DNA of 64,000 bases from Hexactinellida sp. DTS-2022 (lineage: Eukaryota > Porifera > Hexactinellida). The DNA is taken from assembly GCA_028753945.1 (NCBI GenBank), contig JAPNXP010000002.1, positions 7,192,001 to 7,256,000 of the forward strand, in the 5' to 3' direction. How positions within the stretch are numbered: position 1 is the first letter of the stretch; each line of letters opens with the position of its first letter. Of the stretch, positions 33,490-46,059 are shown piece after piece. Both the position numbers and the translations under genes were made by a program. Below the pieces are notes generated by a model, which ran no database searches, was not told the origin of the DNA, and saw nothing but the letters and a program-made list of their open reading frames with translations.

Positions 33490-34118
33490 AGAAAGTAATT
33501 ATAATATGGCATTTTTTAATAATTTTGTATTAGTTACAGCATCGATATCTAATTACACCATTATATAAATTCGTAAATGGTTGATTAAAGTTAATAATTG
33601 TTATCAGATTTTGAAGCAAAAAAATGCAAAATAACCATGAGTCACTGTCTAAGATTCACTTTCAAGATGAATAATTCATAGATTATGCATTAACTTGAGA
33701 GTATTAGAGGTTTAACTTAGACACTAGTATATCTATTGAATAAATAAAGCTGGATCAGCGCTTAATCTTCTGTGGTTTAATTGTTACAACTGGCAACATA
33801 TTTCAGTCAGGTATAGGAATTTAATTACCTAATTAAATAGTTAATTAGTTTAACACCTCCACATAATTCTAAATTCAAAATTTTTGCCATTTTATAATAC
33901 TTTACATATCATTTTATGTAAATTGCTGTGTTGAAGAATCTACCAATGTTATTATGCTCCTAAAAGCCTGAATGTAAAAATACAAATTATTGCTGTTCAA
34001 ATAATTTTGGCCGGTTAGCGTATCCACATACTAATGGAAAGACACGAAGTATGCAATCTGGGGTGTTCGGTTTTGCATTGATCGTTGAAATAAAATCCGT
34101 GAGGGTAAGGGATAATTA
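33490..34118. other. AT-rich spacer
   Basis: No gene is recognised. At 33803-33827 the phrase TTCAGTCAGGTATAGGAATT is shared with 23240-23260, probably the edge of a dispersed repeat. Confidence 0.45.
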
Positions 34119-34122
34119 TTAA

Positions 34123-34720
34123 GGTTAAATTACTGCAGATTCTGGCAAAAAACAATAAATTTCGTTTTGAAGTTAGGTGTTTAATTTTCACATATATCTT
34201 AGAAGAGATTATATTTAGATCCAAAATGAAAACGAAATCAAATTATCTTCGATAAGCTCAATTTTATTGGGAGTGCAGTTTTTTGCTAAAACAAAAGAAA
34301 ATAGTGGATTTCTTCATACTCCACAAGATATGACCGTATTCCCTTGAATAGTAGCCCCCCTTCGAATAATCGCCCCCCCAAATAGGTCTTAATTATTTTT
34401 TGACACCGCCTAGAATAACCGTTGATATCAAATAATCGCCTCCCTTCAATTATTGACTCTCTCAAATGATTATATTCCACAAATATTCGCCATTCTCGAA
34501 AATCAAAACATTTTCTTGGGCCAAAATGGGGCTTGAAATCAATAATCGCCCCGGCTACTATTCAAGGCAATACGGTATGTGGATTTCAAGATCATTTTTT
34601 GAAAAAAGAGATGATCTCTGTTATATATAAGATAGATCATCGCATGGGCAGTTAGTGGCCGGTTTCGAAATTAGATTTGACCTCATTATAAGAAATTGCG
34701 ACCTTTTGAATTGTTGTGTG
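34123..34720 (+). mobile_element. TTAA element family A, truncated copy
   Basis: Begins TTAA|GGTTAAATTACTGCAG like the copies at 48706 and 55048, and keeps family wording up to GCGACCTTTTGAA near 34720. The other end is missing; a GTGTGT-rich sequence follows. A 244-bp MITE is inserted within it. Confidence 0.75.
34333..34576. mobile_element. 244-bp MITE, ACCGTATT...TTGAATAGTAGCC ends
   Basis: Ends ACCGTATTCCCTTGAATAG and its complement CTATTCAAGGCAATACGGT; ATG stands on each side, a possible 3-bp duplication. Inner sequence repeats AATAATCGCC. Partial relatives lie at 15318-15345 and 50645-50725. Confidence 0.7.
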
Positions 34721-35305
34721 TCTGTTTGTGTGTGTGTTTGTCCGGATGTTTTGAAAGTGATGGGGGAATTGAAACCGCATTTATAGATGAAATAAACTAA
34801 CTTCGAAATGTTATAATATTTAAATAAGGTATGCTGAGCACGAATTTCCTATTTATAAATTTCTAATATGAATATTTTTGATGTTGTTTACGAAATACGT
34901 GAACAAATTAACTAAAATTTAAAATGAACCTCTAAGTTTGCTTTCAAAGGGTATTATACTTAAACAAAGATGCTAACACGAATTTCGCATTTAGAAATTT
35001 CAAAATCAACCTATTATTTTGCTTCCAACGGGTATTATTGGTAAATAAGTTAAAACTATGGAAAATGGTAGAAAGGGTTGTATATAACATCCACTACCAT
35101 TTTCCATAATAGCAACAGTGAGGACTAAGGCCGTATAGTGGCCGTTAACTTGAGCGGCGTTAAACGTTGAATTTTAACTTGACCGTCGCAAAGCGACCGA
35201 GACCGATGGGCTCGTATTAGAATAAAACAAAAAGTATTGATTTATTCAACTCTTTCTTATTAAAATCCATAGCCGCCCAACTTCGTACATTTACAGTCCC
35301 TATTG
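34721..35305. other. AT-rich spacer
   Basis: No gene is recognised. Near 35056-35110 GGAAAATGGTAG and CTACCATTTTCC form a short inverted repeat. Confidence 0.45.
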
Positions 35306-35309
35306 TTAA

Positions 35310-35890
35310 CGAACTTATAATCGATTTATCGAACAGAGAAGTTGTTCATGAATTGAGAATCAATTTCATGTATTCAAAAATTAATTTAATAAGTATTTGA
35401 AACGATTTAACGAACTTAGAATCAATTTAATTAGTTTAGAAACGATTTAACGAACTTTGCATCGATTTAACGAACTGAGTGTCGATTTTCGATACTGAGA
35501 ATGCAGTTCATGAAATGAGAATCAATTTCACGTATTCTGAAACTGATTTAATAAGTTTAGAAACAATTTAACGAACTTACCATCGATTTAACGAACTGAG
35601 TGTCGATTTTCGATACTGAGAATGCAGTTCATGAAATGAGAATCAATTTCACATACAGGTAAACCTCCCAAAGCGGCACCTCCGAGAAGCGGCACAAAAT
35701 CATTCTCCCGATGGGTGCCGCTTTGGGAGTTTGCCTTACGAGCAACCTCCCAAAGCGGCAACCTCCGAGAAGCGGCACAAAATCATTCTCCCGATGGGTG
35801 CCGCTTTCGGAGGTTTACCTGTATTCTGAAACTGATGTAATAAGTTAAGAAACAATTTAAAGAACTTAGCATCGATTTAACAACTAGCAA
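35310..35890 (+). repeat. Satellite-like array, ~121-bp unit, about four units
   Basis: ACGAACTGAGTGTCGATTTT occurs at about 35470 and again about 121 bases later, with nearly identical flanks (TGAGAATGCAGTTCATGAAA and AATCAATTTCAC). Outer units are more diverged. A MITE (35656-35821) splits one unit. Confidence 0.85.
35656..35821. mobile_element. 166-bp pogo-type MITE, internally duplicated
   Basis: Ends CAGGTAAACCTCCC and GGAGGTTTACCTG lie between TA dinucleotides. The body is two ~80-bp near-copies of a hairpin unit, each with CCTCCCAAAGCGGCA, CTCCGAGAAGCGGCAC and GATGGGTGCCGCTTT. Confidence 0.85.
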
Positions 35891-35898
35891 GTGTTGAA

Positions 35899-36198
35899 TT
35901 AATCCTTTGCTTCTCGGTGATCCGCACGTTTTCCCCACATTTCCGGATCGACTGATAGGAACTCTTTAGGAAGTTTGAGGGCTAGAAATAAATTTAGAAA
36001 GCGCGATGTAACAAAATCGGTCAACCCCACTGCTAGGAATGTAGCAACTGCTGTTGGGACTACTCGTCGAACGTCATTAGGTTTTGCAGGCTTAGATAGT
36101 CCTGATACTAGCTTGCGCTTTAATTCGATGGGAAGATGGTCGTTAAAAAGAGCAAGACATACAAGGTCTTCGCTCAAACACCAAAGATGACCTCGCAT
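35899..36198 (-). pseudogene. Probable C-terminal end of a hAT-like transposase
   Basis: A 99-codon minus frame has LVCLALFNDHLPIELKRKLV, LTDFVTSRFLNLF and FLSVDPEMW. I recognise this as the usual C-terminal part of the multi-copy arthropod protein group that also contains FDTTASNTG. The N-terminal and core parts of such a gene lie upstream on the same strand at 38098-39282, so both may derive from one element later split by the family A insertion at 37102. The link is inference. Confidence 0.5.
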
Positions 36199-37097
36199 CT
36201 TATGGGTTCCCTCCTGCGAAATTTGGTTGTCAACTTCAGCATACTGTCAAGGATCTGCAAAAGGAGGTCGCTGCTCGGGGTCAACATACTCACATGTGCG
36301 GTTACCCACATTCTGATGTAGATTGTCACTGTAAAAAGTGCAATCCTTCTTAGGCCTTGCAACTCGTGTTTGGAGAGCTTAACTGTAGACTGCCTAATTG
36401 ATACACGTTGTGTCAGGAGGGAAACATGTCGATCAAATCATTCAAATTTCGAGAAAATTCGGATTTAGACATGGTTTTGTATTCTCAATCGATTTCAATC
36501 ATAAAATCAAAATTTTCAGAATTTGTTATGATGACGTAGCATAAAGTGAACTGCTCCACTTCCCACTCTCTTACTTTTGTAGATAAGAAATGTGAAAATC
36601 TCAGCGTGGGAATACCCATAAGAATATAGTAGACTAATCTTATCTTTTTTAGGATATTTGGGTGGACTAATATAGAGTTGTGACAGATATAACTCAAATA
36701 TATGTATATTTTCGTGATCCATGGTTTATCAAATACAGATTTATAATTTTTATGAAAACGACGTAACTTTATTTTCCTGATGCAGAATTGTTCAAATTTT
36801 GAGATCTGATAACTAATATGATAGTCGTATTTGTTCCTGTTTAGAAACAAAGGATTACTTATATATTAACGGCGTTATATCGATTTAAAGAGAAAGTGCG
36901 TGTCATCACTTTTTGTATAAATCCTCGAATAAATATTTTCAAAAATTCTAGCATGTTGATATATTATTGTGCTCTTGTTGGATTTCAAATTTATAGGTTC
37001 TACATACATATTATACACAAAAAACTACAGGTTAAGTTATTTTCCTGAAAATCACACCGGCAGTCTACGGTTAAACTGGTGGCGTAAGGCAAATATT
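36199..37097. other. Non-coding or too decayed stretch
   Basis: Short minus frames at 36174-36362 and 36485-36850 show no known motif. It may include the missing middle of the hAT-like gene. Confidence 0.4.
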
Positions 37098-37101
37098 TTA
37101 A

Positions 37102-37820
37102 GGTTAAATTACCCCACGTGAATGAAAGTTCTTGTATTAATCTGTAATTGTGAGAAATATATACCTAAACGATACAAATCAATAAACCAAAAAGAAAATG
37201 TCCCTATCTATTATACTTTTTATTTATTGTCGGTTTCAAAATTTGGCTAATACAAATCTCCCATAGGGCGATTTCCAAAAGTGGTGGTAGATATTATGCG
37301 GTAATTTAGCAATGCGGCCATCAATGTTTGTTATCAGAATCAATATTTAAAGATTATAAGCGTAAGGAGTTGGTAGACGGTTTAAATTTTTGAATTATGA
37401 CCTGGAATTTTTTTTATCAAGCATTTAATCAAATTTCGCTTAAAAAGATGACCTTTTTATTCATTTTTTGGTTTCAAAAGGTCGCAATATTTTTTATTTA
37501 GATCTTATCAATATTCTAAACCGCCCACCAACCGCCCATAACGATGATCTATCTGATAGATCACACAGTACAGGTCTTTACCAAATAATGATCTTGCAAA
37601 CCACACACTTGTCAGGTGGAGTCTGAAAAAATCTCCCTATGGGACTTTTGTATTAGCATAATACTGCAAGCCCAATAATTTCGAATTTATAGAAGATAAT
37701 TAGATTTCGTTTTCAGTTTCGATATAGCTATAATGTCTTCCATCATATATTCGAAATTAAAACTCCCACCTTCAAAACTAAATTCATGTGTTTTTTGGGT
37801 GAATCTGCCGTAATTTAACC
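37102..37820 (-). mobile_element. TTAA element family A, complete copy (719 bp)
   Basis: GGTTAAATTACCCCACGTG at one end and GCCGTAATTTAACC at the other, flanked on both sides by TTAA (37098-37101, 37821-37824). No coding. Close copies: 48706-49423 and 55048-55770. TTAA duplication is typical of piggyBac and Kolobok-type elements. Confidence 0.9.
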
Positions 37821-38029
37821 TTAAGGCAATATATACCCTTTGCCATCAAACGTGCTTGGTGATATGCACCAGGTGATCTGAAATGGAGTTTATTACTCTT
37901 ATCACCAAGCATAAAAAGAGATAATGTGATGAACTCGCGATAGTCCTATCTTGGCTGAATGTTCAGAATCTGGTGTTGAAGCAGCTTGATTACTGTATGC
38001 CGGTGCTCTAAAAGCCAGGAATACTCTCG

Positions 38030-39282
38030 ATCAGAAAGTGCACTATTTCCAGAGCAACACCATCCAGAGGACAAGCGGCATCTTGATCGATGAATGATCA
38101 CTGTTCCTTAAATCGTTTAAAAAGAGCGATCTCTGGACCTGAGGATACGAAAAAGAAATCAAACACTACAGCCGCTAGTAACTCCAGGATGTGATGGCGG
38201 CAGGCAAAGTACAGAAGCCTTCGGTTGAAAGCTGCTTGGACGACCGTTATTGCCCCACAATGAATACCAGTATTGCTGGCAGTAGTATCAAAGCAGAGAC
38301 TGGCAAGATGTGGAGCGACTCCCGTCCACTCATGCAACAACTGAACTATTTTCCTTCCGATCTGTTCTCCAGAAGTATTAGGCAGGCGGGGGATACCAAA
38401 TAACTTCTCCACACATTTACCCAATACAACTACTGGCATGCGATCGCCCTTTACACCGTCGCAATCCGGAAGCATTTTCCCGTCAAAGTGAACAATGAGT
38501 GAGACTTTCGGGCTAAAGTTCTCCCTCACACTGCTTCCAATAGCCTCTCGTGTGTCCTTGAGAGCTTCATACAGCGATGTTATCGATAACGTGATTGACT
38601 GCAGGTCAACACCCGCCGCAACCAAAGCAGGGGCAACTATGTGCATTGCCTGGCGAGGAGTTGTGTTTGTCCGATCAAGGCTGGCATTAAATAATGCATT
38701 ATCAATAATGAAGCGTTTGTCAAGAATGGGACAAGACAATTCCAATGTATTAAGAGGCGGGTCTGGCGGGATCACAGCGGGTTCTAGCATAATGCGTTTT
38801 CGATGGTTTGAACTGAGCGCGAACACGTCATCCTCATCAGAAGAGTAGGTAGAGGCATCGTCAATATCGGGCTCGCAGCCATCATCGCTCGGTGCTTCAG
38901 TACCATTATCTGTAAGGGATACTTTTCGAGATTCCTCTAGCGGGCTCCTATTCAAATTGTCTTGAAGGCGCTTCATACGTTTTTCATTCTTGACTTTGAA
39001 TTCTCTATCCTCACTTCCCATTGACATTTTCCCTCCTGAACGCTGATCTTCAAGAAAATCAAGATCTTATGGGATTCGAATGAGCTGTGAGCAATTAGAT
39101 CGGGCGATGTCAAATAACATCGCTAGAGGAGCAGTGAATGCACTTTCTAGGAGTTGCTGTCTCTCGTTGCGCCAAAGTTTGTTTCTGCTGAGTGAAACGT
39201 GTTTATTATAAAGTGCTTTTAGCCTTGATACTACATTGGGAAGTTGTGTGGTTGCTATGTTCGCGAGTATCCAAAACTCCAT
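38030..39282 (-). pseudogene. hAT-like transposase, FDTTASNTG group, decayed
   Basis: The main block 38098-39027 (309 aa) starts with an acidic, low-complexity region, then has LIVHFDGKMLPD with candidate Asp 182, SLCFDTTASNTGIHCG with candidate Asp 247, LLYFACRHHILELL and SSGPEIALFKRF. An upstream block (39067-39282) with LKALYNKHVSLSRNK and LAMLFDIARS is in the same frame, separated only by one stop at about 39069. Downstream the frame passes one stop (TGA at 38098, where relatives usually have Trp) and then continues for some 40 codons. The motif order matches that of the intact 741-aa protein at 4063-6288, so both are one superfamily. GC content is higher than the flanks. Confidence 0.7.
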
Positions 39283-39414
39283 GACTTCAACTGAAACCTC
39301 GTTGCAGCTCTGGAATAGATTGAGCTTCTTGATTTGATACTATGATACAGCCGTCTCAAAACAATTCCAGCTGTGGGTAGCTGGGTGGCATTAATGAGTT
39401 CACACTTTCCAATC

Positions 39415-39718
39415 CATTTGAGTCATATCCCTGTATGAGGCTCCAATTTCCCCTGTACATTGGTCAAGATCCCTAGACACCTCAAATTTTTTTCTCGCCC
39501 GCTTCGCTCGCTCGTCTAAATGTAATCTGCACTTATATTGAAACGAATTACACTAACTAATACATTTTCATACTTTGCAGGACATTTAGCTAGAAAGCTT
39601 CATCTTTATCGCCTAGTTTTTGGTAAAGTAAACTGCTAGATCTAACAGCAAAATAATGTTTGCCCCCCCTGGCAATTTCTGTGCTCCCCCTGGGTGAAAA
39701 ATCCTGGCAACGTCCCTG
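39415..39718 (-). mobile_element. hAT-like non-autonomous element, short copy
   Basis: Terminus GGCAACGTCCCTG at 39718, CGCCTAGTTTTTGGTAAAG inside, and CCCTGTACATTGGTCAAGAT with CTCGTCTAAATG at the far side. Same family as 22345-23159 and 61769. Confidence 0.6.
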
Positions 39719-39893
39719 CCTCCAGTCATGCGGGCTATATAAATTGGAGTGTTTTTGAGTATTTGTTTTAAAATTTTGGAGATAAACAGACAATTTCTAC
39801 AATGTATTCTTCGTATGATCGGCCATGTTGAGAATGACCTCTAAGTTCCCACTGATCATAGTCTACCAGATTATCTTTCTCATCCTATGTGCA

Positions 39894-40507
39894 TCAAACA
39901 CTTGGATGTCTTCCCTGCATTATGCCAAATGCCATTAATGCTGCTTTTAGGTCGAGATTGAGACTAACATCATAATCTAATAGAAGTTTCGTTATTTCAT
40001 GACTTGCAAAGATGATTCTTAAATTTTCATAATTTTCAGGGACCTTACTCTGCCAGATTATGACAAGACCAGTAACACTGTTTGAACACAAAGGTTGAAA
40101 AGAAAACTTTAAGGAACTCTTGCCCTAAATCAACAAAAAGTTTGAATTGTCAACATCACCTGATCTATTTAACCACATATTAAGCATCCCAGAGATATCA
40201 GTACAATGTACTGTCCAAACTGGAGAAATATAAATAACTGTTTTTTGTGAAGCTAAATTGAATTGCATTTCTTCAAACTCAAAAAACTGCCCAACAGATT
40301 CATAACGTTCCTTATAATAATATTCCATTGAAGGTGTTTTAACAATATTGCCATATATGGAAATGTGAGAACCGCATAACTTACATTCCACAAATATTTT
40401 AGATAAACCAATATTACCGTTGGACTCCCAAAATATGACTTCCTATGCGACAATAATATATTTCCTTTGTCTAGCATTAGCGGATTACGGGATATCAATA
40501 AGTACAA
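39894..40507 (-). pseudogene. Decayed transposase-like gene, DLKAALMAFGIMQGR type
   Basis: The downstream frame (39894-40091) has SVTGLVIIWQSKVPENYENLR-type text followed by VSLNLDLKAALMAFGIMQG; the upstream frame (40125-40391) has ECKLCGSHISIYG and a Cys pair. A xDLKxxxxxxGIM motif after a VPENY segment is typical of another group of unnamed multi-copy invertebrate transposase-like proteins. Frame changes separate the pieces. Superfamily is not known to me. Confidence 0.45.
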
Positions 40508-40509
40508 TA

Positions 40510-43210
40510 CTGTTTTAGGCCTACGCTAATTTTACCGTAAAACGAAGTTTACAGTCTCTCTATTGAAGAACTCCCTGGTCATACTTATAGAAAATGTTTA
40601 ACTAAATATTATGGGTTGTTAAAAATTGATTATATCCCAGATCTAATCCACTCATTTGTTCACTTCCAAATGTGAATACTAGGTAGACAAGTATGCTGAA
40701 TACGAATTTGACACTCACAAATTTATATTATGTCTATTTGTTTTTGTTATCGACAAAATTGGAAAACAAGTTAGCAAAATATTAGAATTTACCAAGAGAC
40801 TAGACGGTTATTTGAAGTAATTGCATATGCAGTGATATGCTAAATACGAATTTATAATTATCCAATTGCAAATAAGGGCTGTTTGTTGTTAAAGTTGGGG
40901 AATTAATCACTCAGAATAAGATTGGGATTTTAAATTATAAGTAAGTAAGCAAACTTCGCAAATAGATTAATATTGAAGATTGACAAAATGAATACGAGTC
41001 CTTTTGTAAGTTTAGTATAATGCGAGGTTCAAATGTATATAGTATTCCCTACCAAAAGCGAACGAGATTATAGGCTCGTAATAAATATTTATCCGAATCT
41101 ACTCGCGAATTCAAACCATTTCACTCAAGCCACAAGTTTAATCTCCAATACATATCATTTTCAATACATTCACCATAGACAGAACATAATTAATCACGCT
41201 ACATTCTCAAATTAATGTTGAGTTTATTGATGAGCTAGTTGTGTTGTTAGTTGATTTAATAACTGTTTTTGCTGTTAAATCAGCTTATCAATATCACTAA
41301 GTTGAGAATGTATAGCGAGTAAATGAGTAATTACATTCTAATTATGTAGTGAATGTGTTTAAATGTGCATCTATAAATTAACAATACAAAGGCGTAGTAG
41401 GCTCTGGTATGGTTGGTAGGGCCATGGACATACAAAATTTGCCAATTGAATACCAATGTCAATGGCTTCCCAATGTCACCGTAATGGACTAACCTATGTG
41501 CCCTACTAATCCCACTCCGAGTTTACGTCAAACTCCGTAGGTGGGATTTCTCCGAATCTAAGATGTTGAGATTTTTCAGACTACTTTCTCAATATTGGAA
41601 AAGTAGTCTAAAATAACAATTGTTATATTATGCATCCAGAGATGGGGCCAAATCCCTAGGGAATTAGAGTTTTAAAGAATTTAAGATTAATCCCAGTCCT
41701 TTAAGAAGGGATTTGGAATTAATCAGAAAATCTCAAACTCAAGGTCAGTGTGTGGAATTAAGGAACTTCTAAATGATATTATTTCGAAAATGCTCTGAAT
41801 AGGTGATGACAAATAGGACATGTATCTAAGTTATTTTATTTAATGCTGCAATTTACCCCAATTTGCATGTATACAGGGTCTGAAAGTAATTTCGTTTCTC
41901 GTACCTTCAAACACACATACAAATGAATGTGTATTGTAATTATATGTAATAAAAATTATATAATTGTAAATAAATAATTATTTAGAAGCTTCATAATACT
42001 TTACTTTCACTAAGTGATATATAATTTGGACAAGTGCGAAGTTTTCCTTAACCATAGTGGGTGCCAAGTGCGTAGGAGTAAGTATATCCAGCGACCCTAA
42101 TGGGTGCTCAGCAGAAAACCTCTTACACACTAAGAGGCCTTGTTAAATGTTAATTCAGGAGCACTCTCTATAAAAAAGGTGCTATGTAACAACTGAAAAA
42201 GAAATAGCACACTAACACAAATTGACTGTGAATCTAACTAAATTGATTACATTGTTGACTGAGCTTAGCTGTGTCTACGTAATTGCATCTCTTACGAAAA
42301 ATAGCCAAGCCTTAGTATATTGATTATCTTTCTTTTGGATACAAACAACTTGTGACCTTCAGAGGTTCTATATTTTGAACTGGGATTATATTTGTATTGA
42401 GCCAAAGTAAATCCATGTTAATTTAGATAACAATTACTAAAAAGCATTAATATATATATTATACCTATTCTATTATTAGCCAATATATCATGTTTAAATT
42501 AAACACAATATCTGAAAAGTAGATATACTATCAACAAATATTGTGTTGAGTGAAAATATAAATAAATTACAACAGTTATTGAATACTCACATTACGATAA
42601 TTACTAAACAATCGGCGAAATGCAGGCATAAAACATAGAGACAAAGAAGTCGGATATTCTAAACATTTGATATTTGGAATTTTGGACAAATGCCGACATA
42701 CGGAGCCGGACAAATACATGCCCCTCGTTAGTTTTTATCTCAAATTGAGATGCGTTTTTAATCTCCGAATTACATTAATGTAATCCGGACAAACACACAC
42801 ACACTCACAAATAGCTATTGTGCTTTTAATATATAGATTATTGTGGTGTGCTTACGCACTGCCGGATTTGGTAGCCCGCGAGACCATAGGCGGGATAACA
42901 ATAGTCCAATCTTAAGGATTAAGATTATCCACCAGTTGTAATTCTGGTTGTGCAAAAATTGTTTTGCTATCGCGTAGCCAATCTTTTTCAAGAGGTTTTC
43001 ATCCCGAGTCCTGGCTGTACATTAACGGCCACCCCAAATAGTATTATGAGTGGAGAAATGATACCTATTTTAATTTGGACAAACAGACTCAATTCACAGG
43101 TCTAGACTAAATTTGGTTCCCCGGGTGACCGCTTAACCGCTGCTAATATTGGTTAACTGTTACAGATTTAATTGAGCAGTTAACCTGTCTGTTAATCTAG
43201 TTAGATAATA
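40510..43210. other. 2.7 kb of AT-rich sequence without recognised gene
   Basis: Some dispersed-repeat edges are visible: a CACACACACAC patch after ATCCGGACAA near 42790 (similar text at 56790 and reversed at 34730), and CCCGCGAGACCATAGGCGGG near 42878. Nothing is long enough to classify. Confidence 0.45.
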
Positions 43211-43218
43211 TCAATGTA

Positions 43219-43402
43219 CAGTAAACCCCGCTTAGTAGAGTCACCGGTTAATCTGTTTCTCCGCTTAATCGGGTCAAAATTTCACAGGATCTATAGGACA
43301 GAATAACAGTTTGGCTTACAATATTTTCGGTTAATCGGTTTCTTCGCTTAATCGTGTCAAAACAACCTGGTCCCGAGGTGGCTCTATTAAGCGGAGTTGA
43401 CT
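43219..43402. mobile_element. Pogo-type MITE (184 bp)
   Basis: Ends CAGTAAACCCCGCTTAG and TAAGCGGAGTTGACT are near-complementary, next to TA on the left. Inner text has CGCTTAATCGGGTCAAAA and CCTGGTCCCGAGG, as at 652-709. Confidence 0.75.
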
Positions 43403-43978
43403 ATAATTGCGTATATATAACACTAAATTATATAAATTTTGTTAGAATATGGTAATCTTAAATCTATACATTTCCATCGTAGTAAATTCCTATAAACCAA
43501 GGGTGGGGTTGTTTACCGTTCTGAGGCTACAGTTATGATTCGTTTTGTTTATACTACAGTGTAGGACTCAGTATTATAAAGTATTACCCCATAAGTATAC
43601 ATTAACTAATACATTTCGCAATTTGGGCAGGTTATAAGCAGTGTAGTTACAGAAAATATATAATGTGGTCATTGTGGTGATGAGAAATGGATTTATGATC
43701 ATCTTTTCCAACAAAATTCAGATATTTTTAATTATTTATAAGCGCTTCCTCGCTAATCCCAACAGAGGTATTCAGATTCAGAAAGAATTCTGTTTCGATT
43801 AGTGAATTCGTTCGAATTAGTGAAGTAATACATTTTCTATTGGCCTCTATAACATTAGATTCCGATAATTCGGATCAAACTTGTCTAACCCTTTTTAATC
43901 CAAACTAAACATGTAGTATACTACCTAAATAATTGGCTGAGACTTATTAATTTTTAATTCCATTTAAGCAAACAACAA

Positions 43979-44519
43979 TGAATAGAGTTTGGAAAAATAT
44001 TTGGCCCAAATGTGTGAATATTAACAATTTGATTTAAGATATCACTCTAGAAATTGGCGAAATTGCTGGACTAGCACAGAGTGTTGGATTCAATGATGTT
44101 CAGAGCGAGGATGTGATTGAAATCCTAGAGCACAATGAGCAAGAGATAACTTTCGAGGAATTGATTGAGCTGGATAACGAAGACTATCTAACAACAGTAT
44201 TTCCAGAGTCGGTTGAAAATACACAAACGTCCCTGAATGGACTAAGTTTGGCACAGCTGGATAAAGTTTCAGTCTAATAAATGAAGCAAGCGAAATCCTG
44301 ATTGAAAATGATAATTCAATTACAAGAAGCTTTGAAGTCAAACAAATATTGGAAGATTCTATTTTGTGCTATAAGGAGCTTCACAAAGAGAAACAAATGA
44401 AACTGGAACAACCTACTTTACATAAATTCTTTAAAACCTCTGTTAATATACAAAATTCAAATGCCAGTCAATAATTTTCTGACACCGAAGAGGATGAATT
44501 CGAATTATCAGATGTTTGA
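43979..44519 (+). pseudogene. C-terminal part of a Tigger/pogo-type transposase, decayed
   Basis: The frame reads NRVWKNIWPKCV, then EIGEIAGLAQSVGFNDV, DVIEILEHNEQEITFEEL and a later part with FEVKQILEDSILCYKEL and LEQPTLHKFFK. The WxxxWP, LTxEEL and FFK tail features fit Tigger-type transposase C-terminal regions. Stops interrupt it at about 44035, 44276 and 44472. The sequence after it joins the Tigger-type terminal sequence at 45547-45642, so it is probably the gene end of the element from which the MITEs at 14142 and 54175 were derived. Confidence 0.65.
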
Positions 44520-45642
44520 TTGTAGATAAATATATAATAAGAATACCTAGAAACTATTTACAAGTTAGAATGATACGATATCTATTTAATCATTTGGAAT
44601 TTAGAAATGTCAATTAGTAATTCAAAAAATATATGATTTTATAATTAATATGGTACGCATCTATTGTTTTAAGGAGATAGAGGCTCAAATTGATATCTAT
44701 TATTAGATAATGCAAAAATTCTTGTCAAAACATTCCAACTATACTTTGATACACTATCTATCCACTTCCGAAAGAAAAATTCGATTCGGACATTTTATTT
44801 TATTTTTGACAGAACCAAAGGTCCAAATCGTCGTCTTATAGAATAATATGGCCATAGAATAGTCAATTATTGTAAATTAATGAAAAAAGGATTAATTTAG
44901 TTTAGCCACTCCTAGTTATACATTTACATGCCATCTATCCAAATCAGAAAGGAAAATTTGATTCGGACATTCTTTTGACCTTTTTGACGTCACTAAAGGT
45001 CAAAATCACCGCCATTTTGTACAAATACATTCCGTAAGAATTTCCGGCGAGTGACCTTGATTATGTAGGTGATATCTCAAAAAGTTTAAGTCGGAGAGAC
45101 AAAAGATCTCCCTCAAAAATGATCCTTATTAGTAGCGCTACCAGATCTCCCGCGTCGATTTTCAACTGTAACACAAAGTTATAGAGTTGAAAATTAATCA
45201 GAGCCAAATATTGGTAAAAATTGAGCAATTATTTGAAAATCTATAGAAAAAAATAATTAAATTGATTCTGACAAATGTACGTGGCGGATCTGATGTAACT
45301 AATAGTAAATAGTTAAATTAGCACTATTACAGAACTTGCGCCTAATAGAGTAAATTGCTAGCTCTTACATTATCTAGTATGGATTCACTATTAGGCTAAA
45401 CTTTGACTATCAATAACTAATTCAAATTTTTCGATTATTGAAATTCTGAGTATCTACGTCCTTCTTAGAATAACTTGTACTGTCCAAAAACGCAATAATA
45501 ATTGGGGGTTATCGGGTGTCTAAAATTGGAGCCTCTATCTCCTTAATATGTTTTACTATGAGAATGGCCAACTTTTTACGCGTTTTCGTTTTACGCGGAC
45601 TTTTCAAGGAACGCATCTACCGCGTAAAAAGAGGGATGCCAG
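44520..45642 (+). mobile_element. 3' end of the Tigger-type element, split by family D
   Basis: ACGCATCTATTG just left of 44669 and TTAATATG...ACTATGAGAATGG right of 45543 are contiguous in the copies at 14142 and 54175. It ends GAGGGATGCCAG|TA at 45642, the common right end. Confidence 0.75.
44673..45542. mobile_element. TTAA element family D (870 bp)
   Basis: Ends GGAGATAGAGGCTC and GAGCCTCTATCTCC, flanked by TTAA at 44669-44672 and 45543-45546. The empty site is visible in the Tigger-type copies. No coding. A rearranged relative lies at 23905-24450. Confidence 0.9.
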
Positions 45643-46059
45643 TACACAATAATTTTTGGAACTTGCGGTAATATATTTTATTACCTAAAAATCTGCAGAA
45701 AATCGAACTTTAGCATTACGCCTTTGGGAAGCATAATTTAACACTATTGAATCGCATTCCTAAAATATTTTCTAAGTTGTTTTGAATAAAATCCTATTAC
45801 CTTGGATGTTCGATTAAGTCAGTTAGAGATAGTGAACTACTAACAAATTGACTTAATATAGAATTCTCTCTATCGCTAATTCTATCTTCCTCCGAAGCAT
45901 CCTTAAATATACGTACTACATTCATTAGTTTCCACTTGGTTTCAAACAATTAGGATAAAAACTGTGAACGATTTAGCAATTAAAACTTACTGACCATGAA
46001 AACTCATTGGGTGGTCCTTTCACTTGTCTATTTTGAATTTCAGCTACCCGTGGACCAAT

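Noticed and set aside
36485-36850. 121-codon minus frame
   Set aside because: No recognisable motif and a low-complexity Ile/Lys/Tyr-rich composition as expected from AT-rich DNA.
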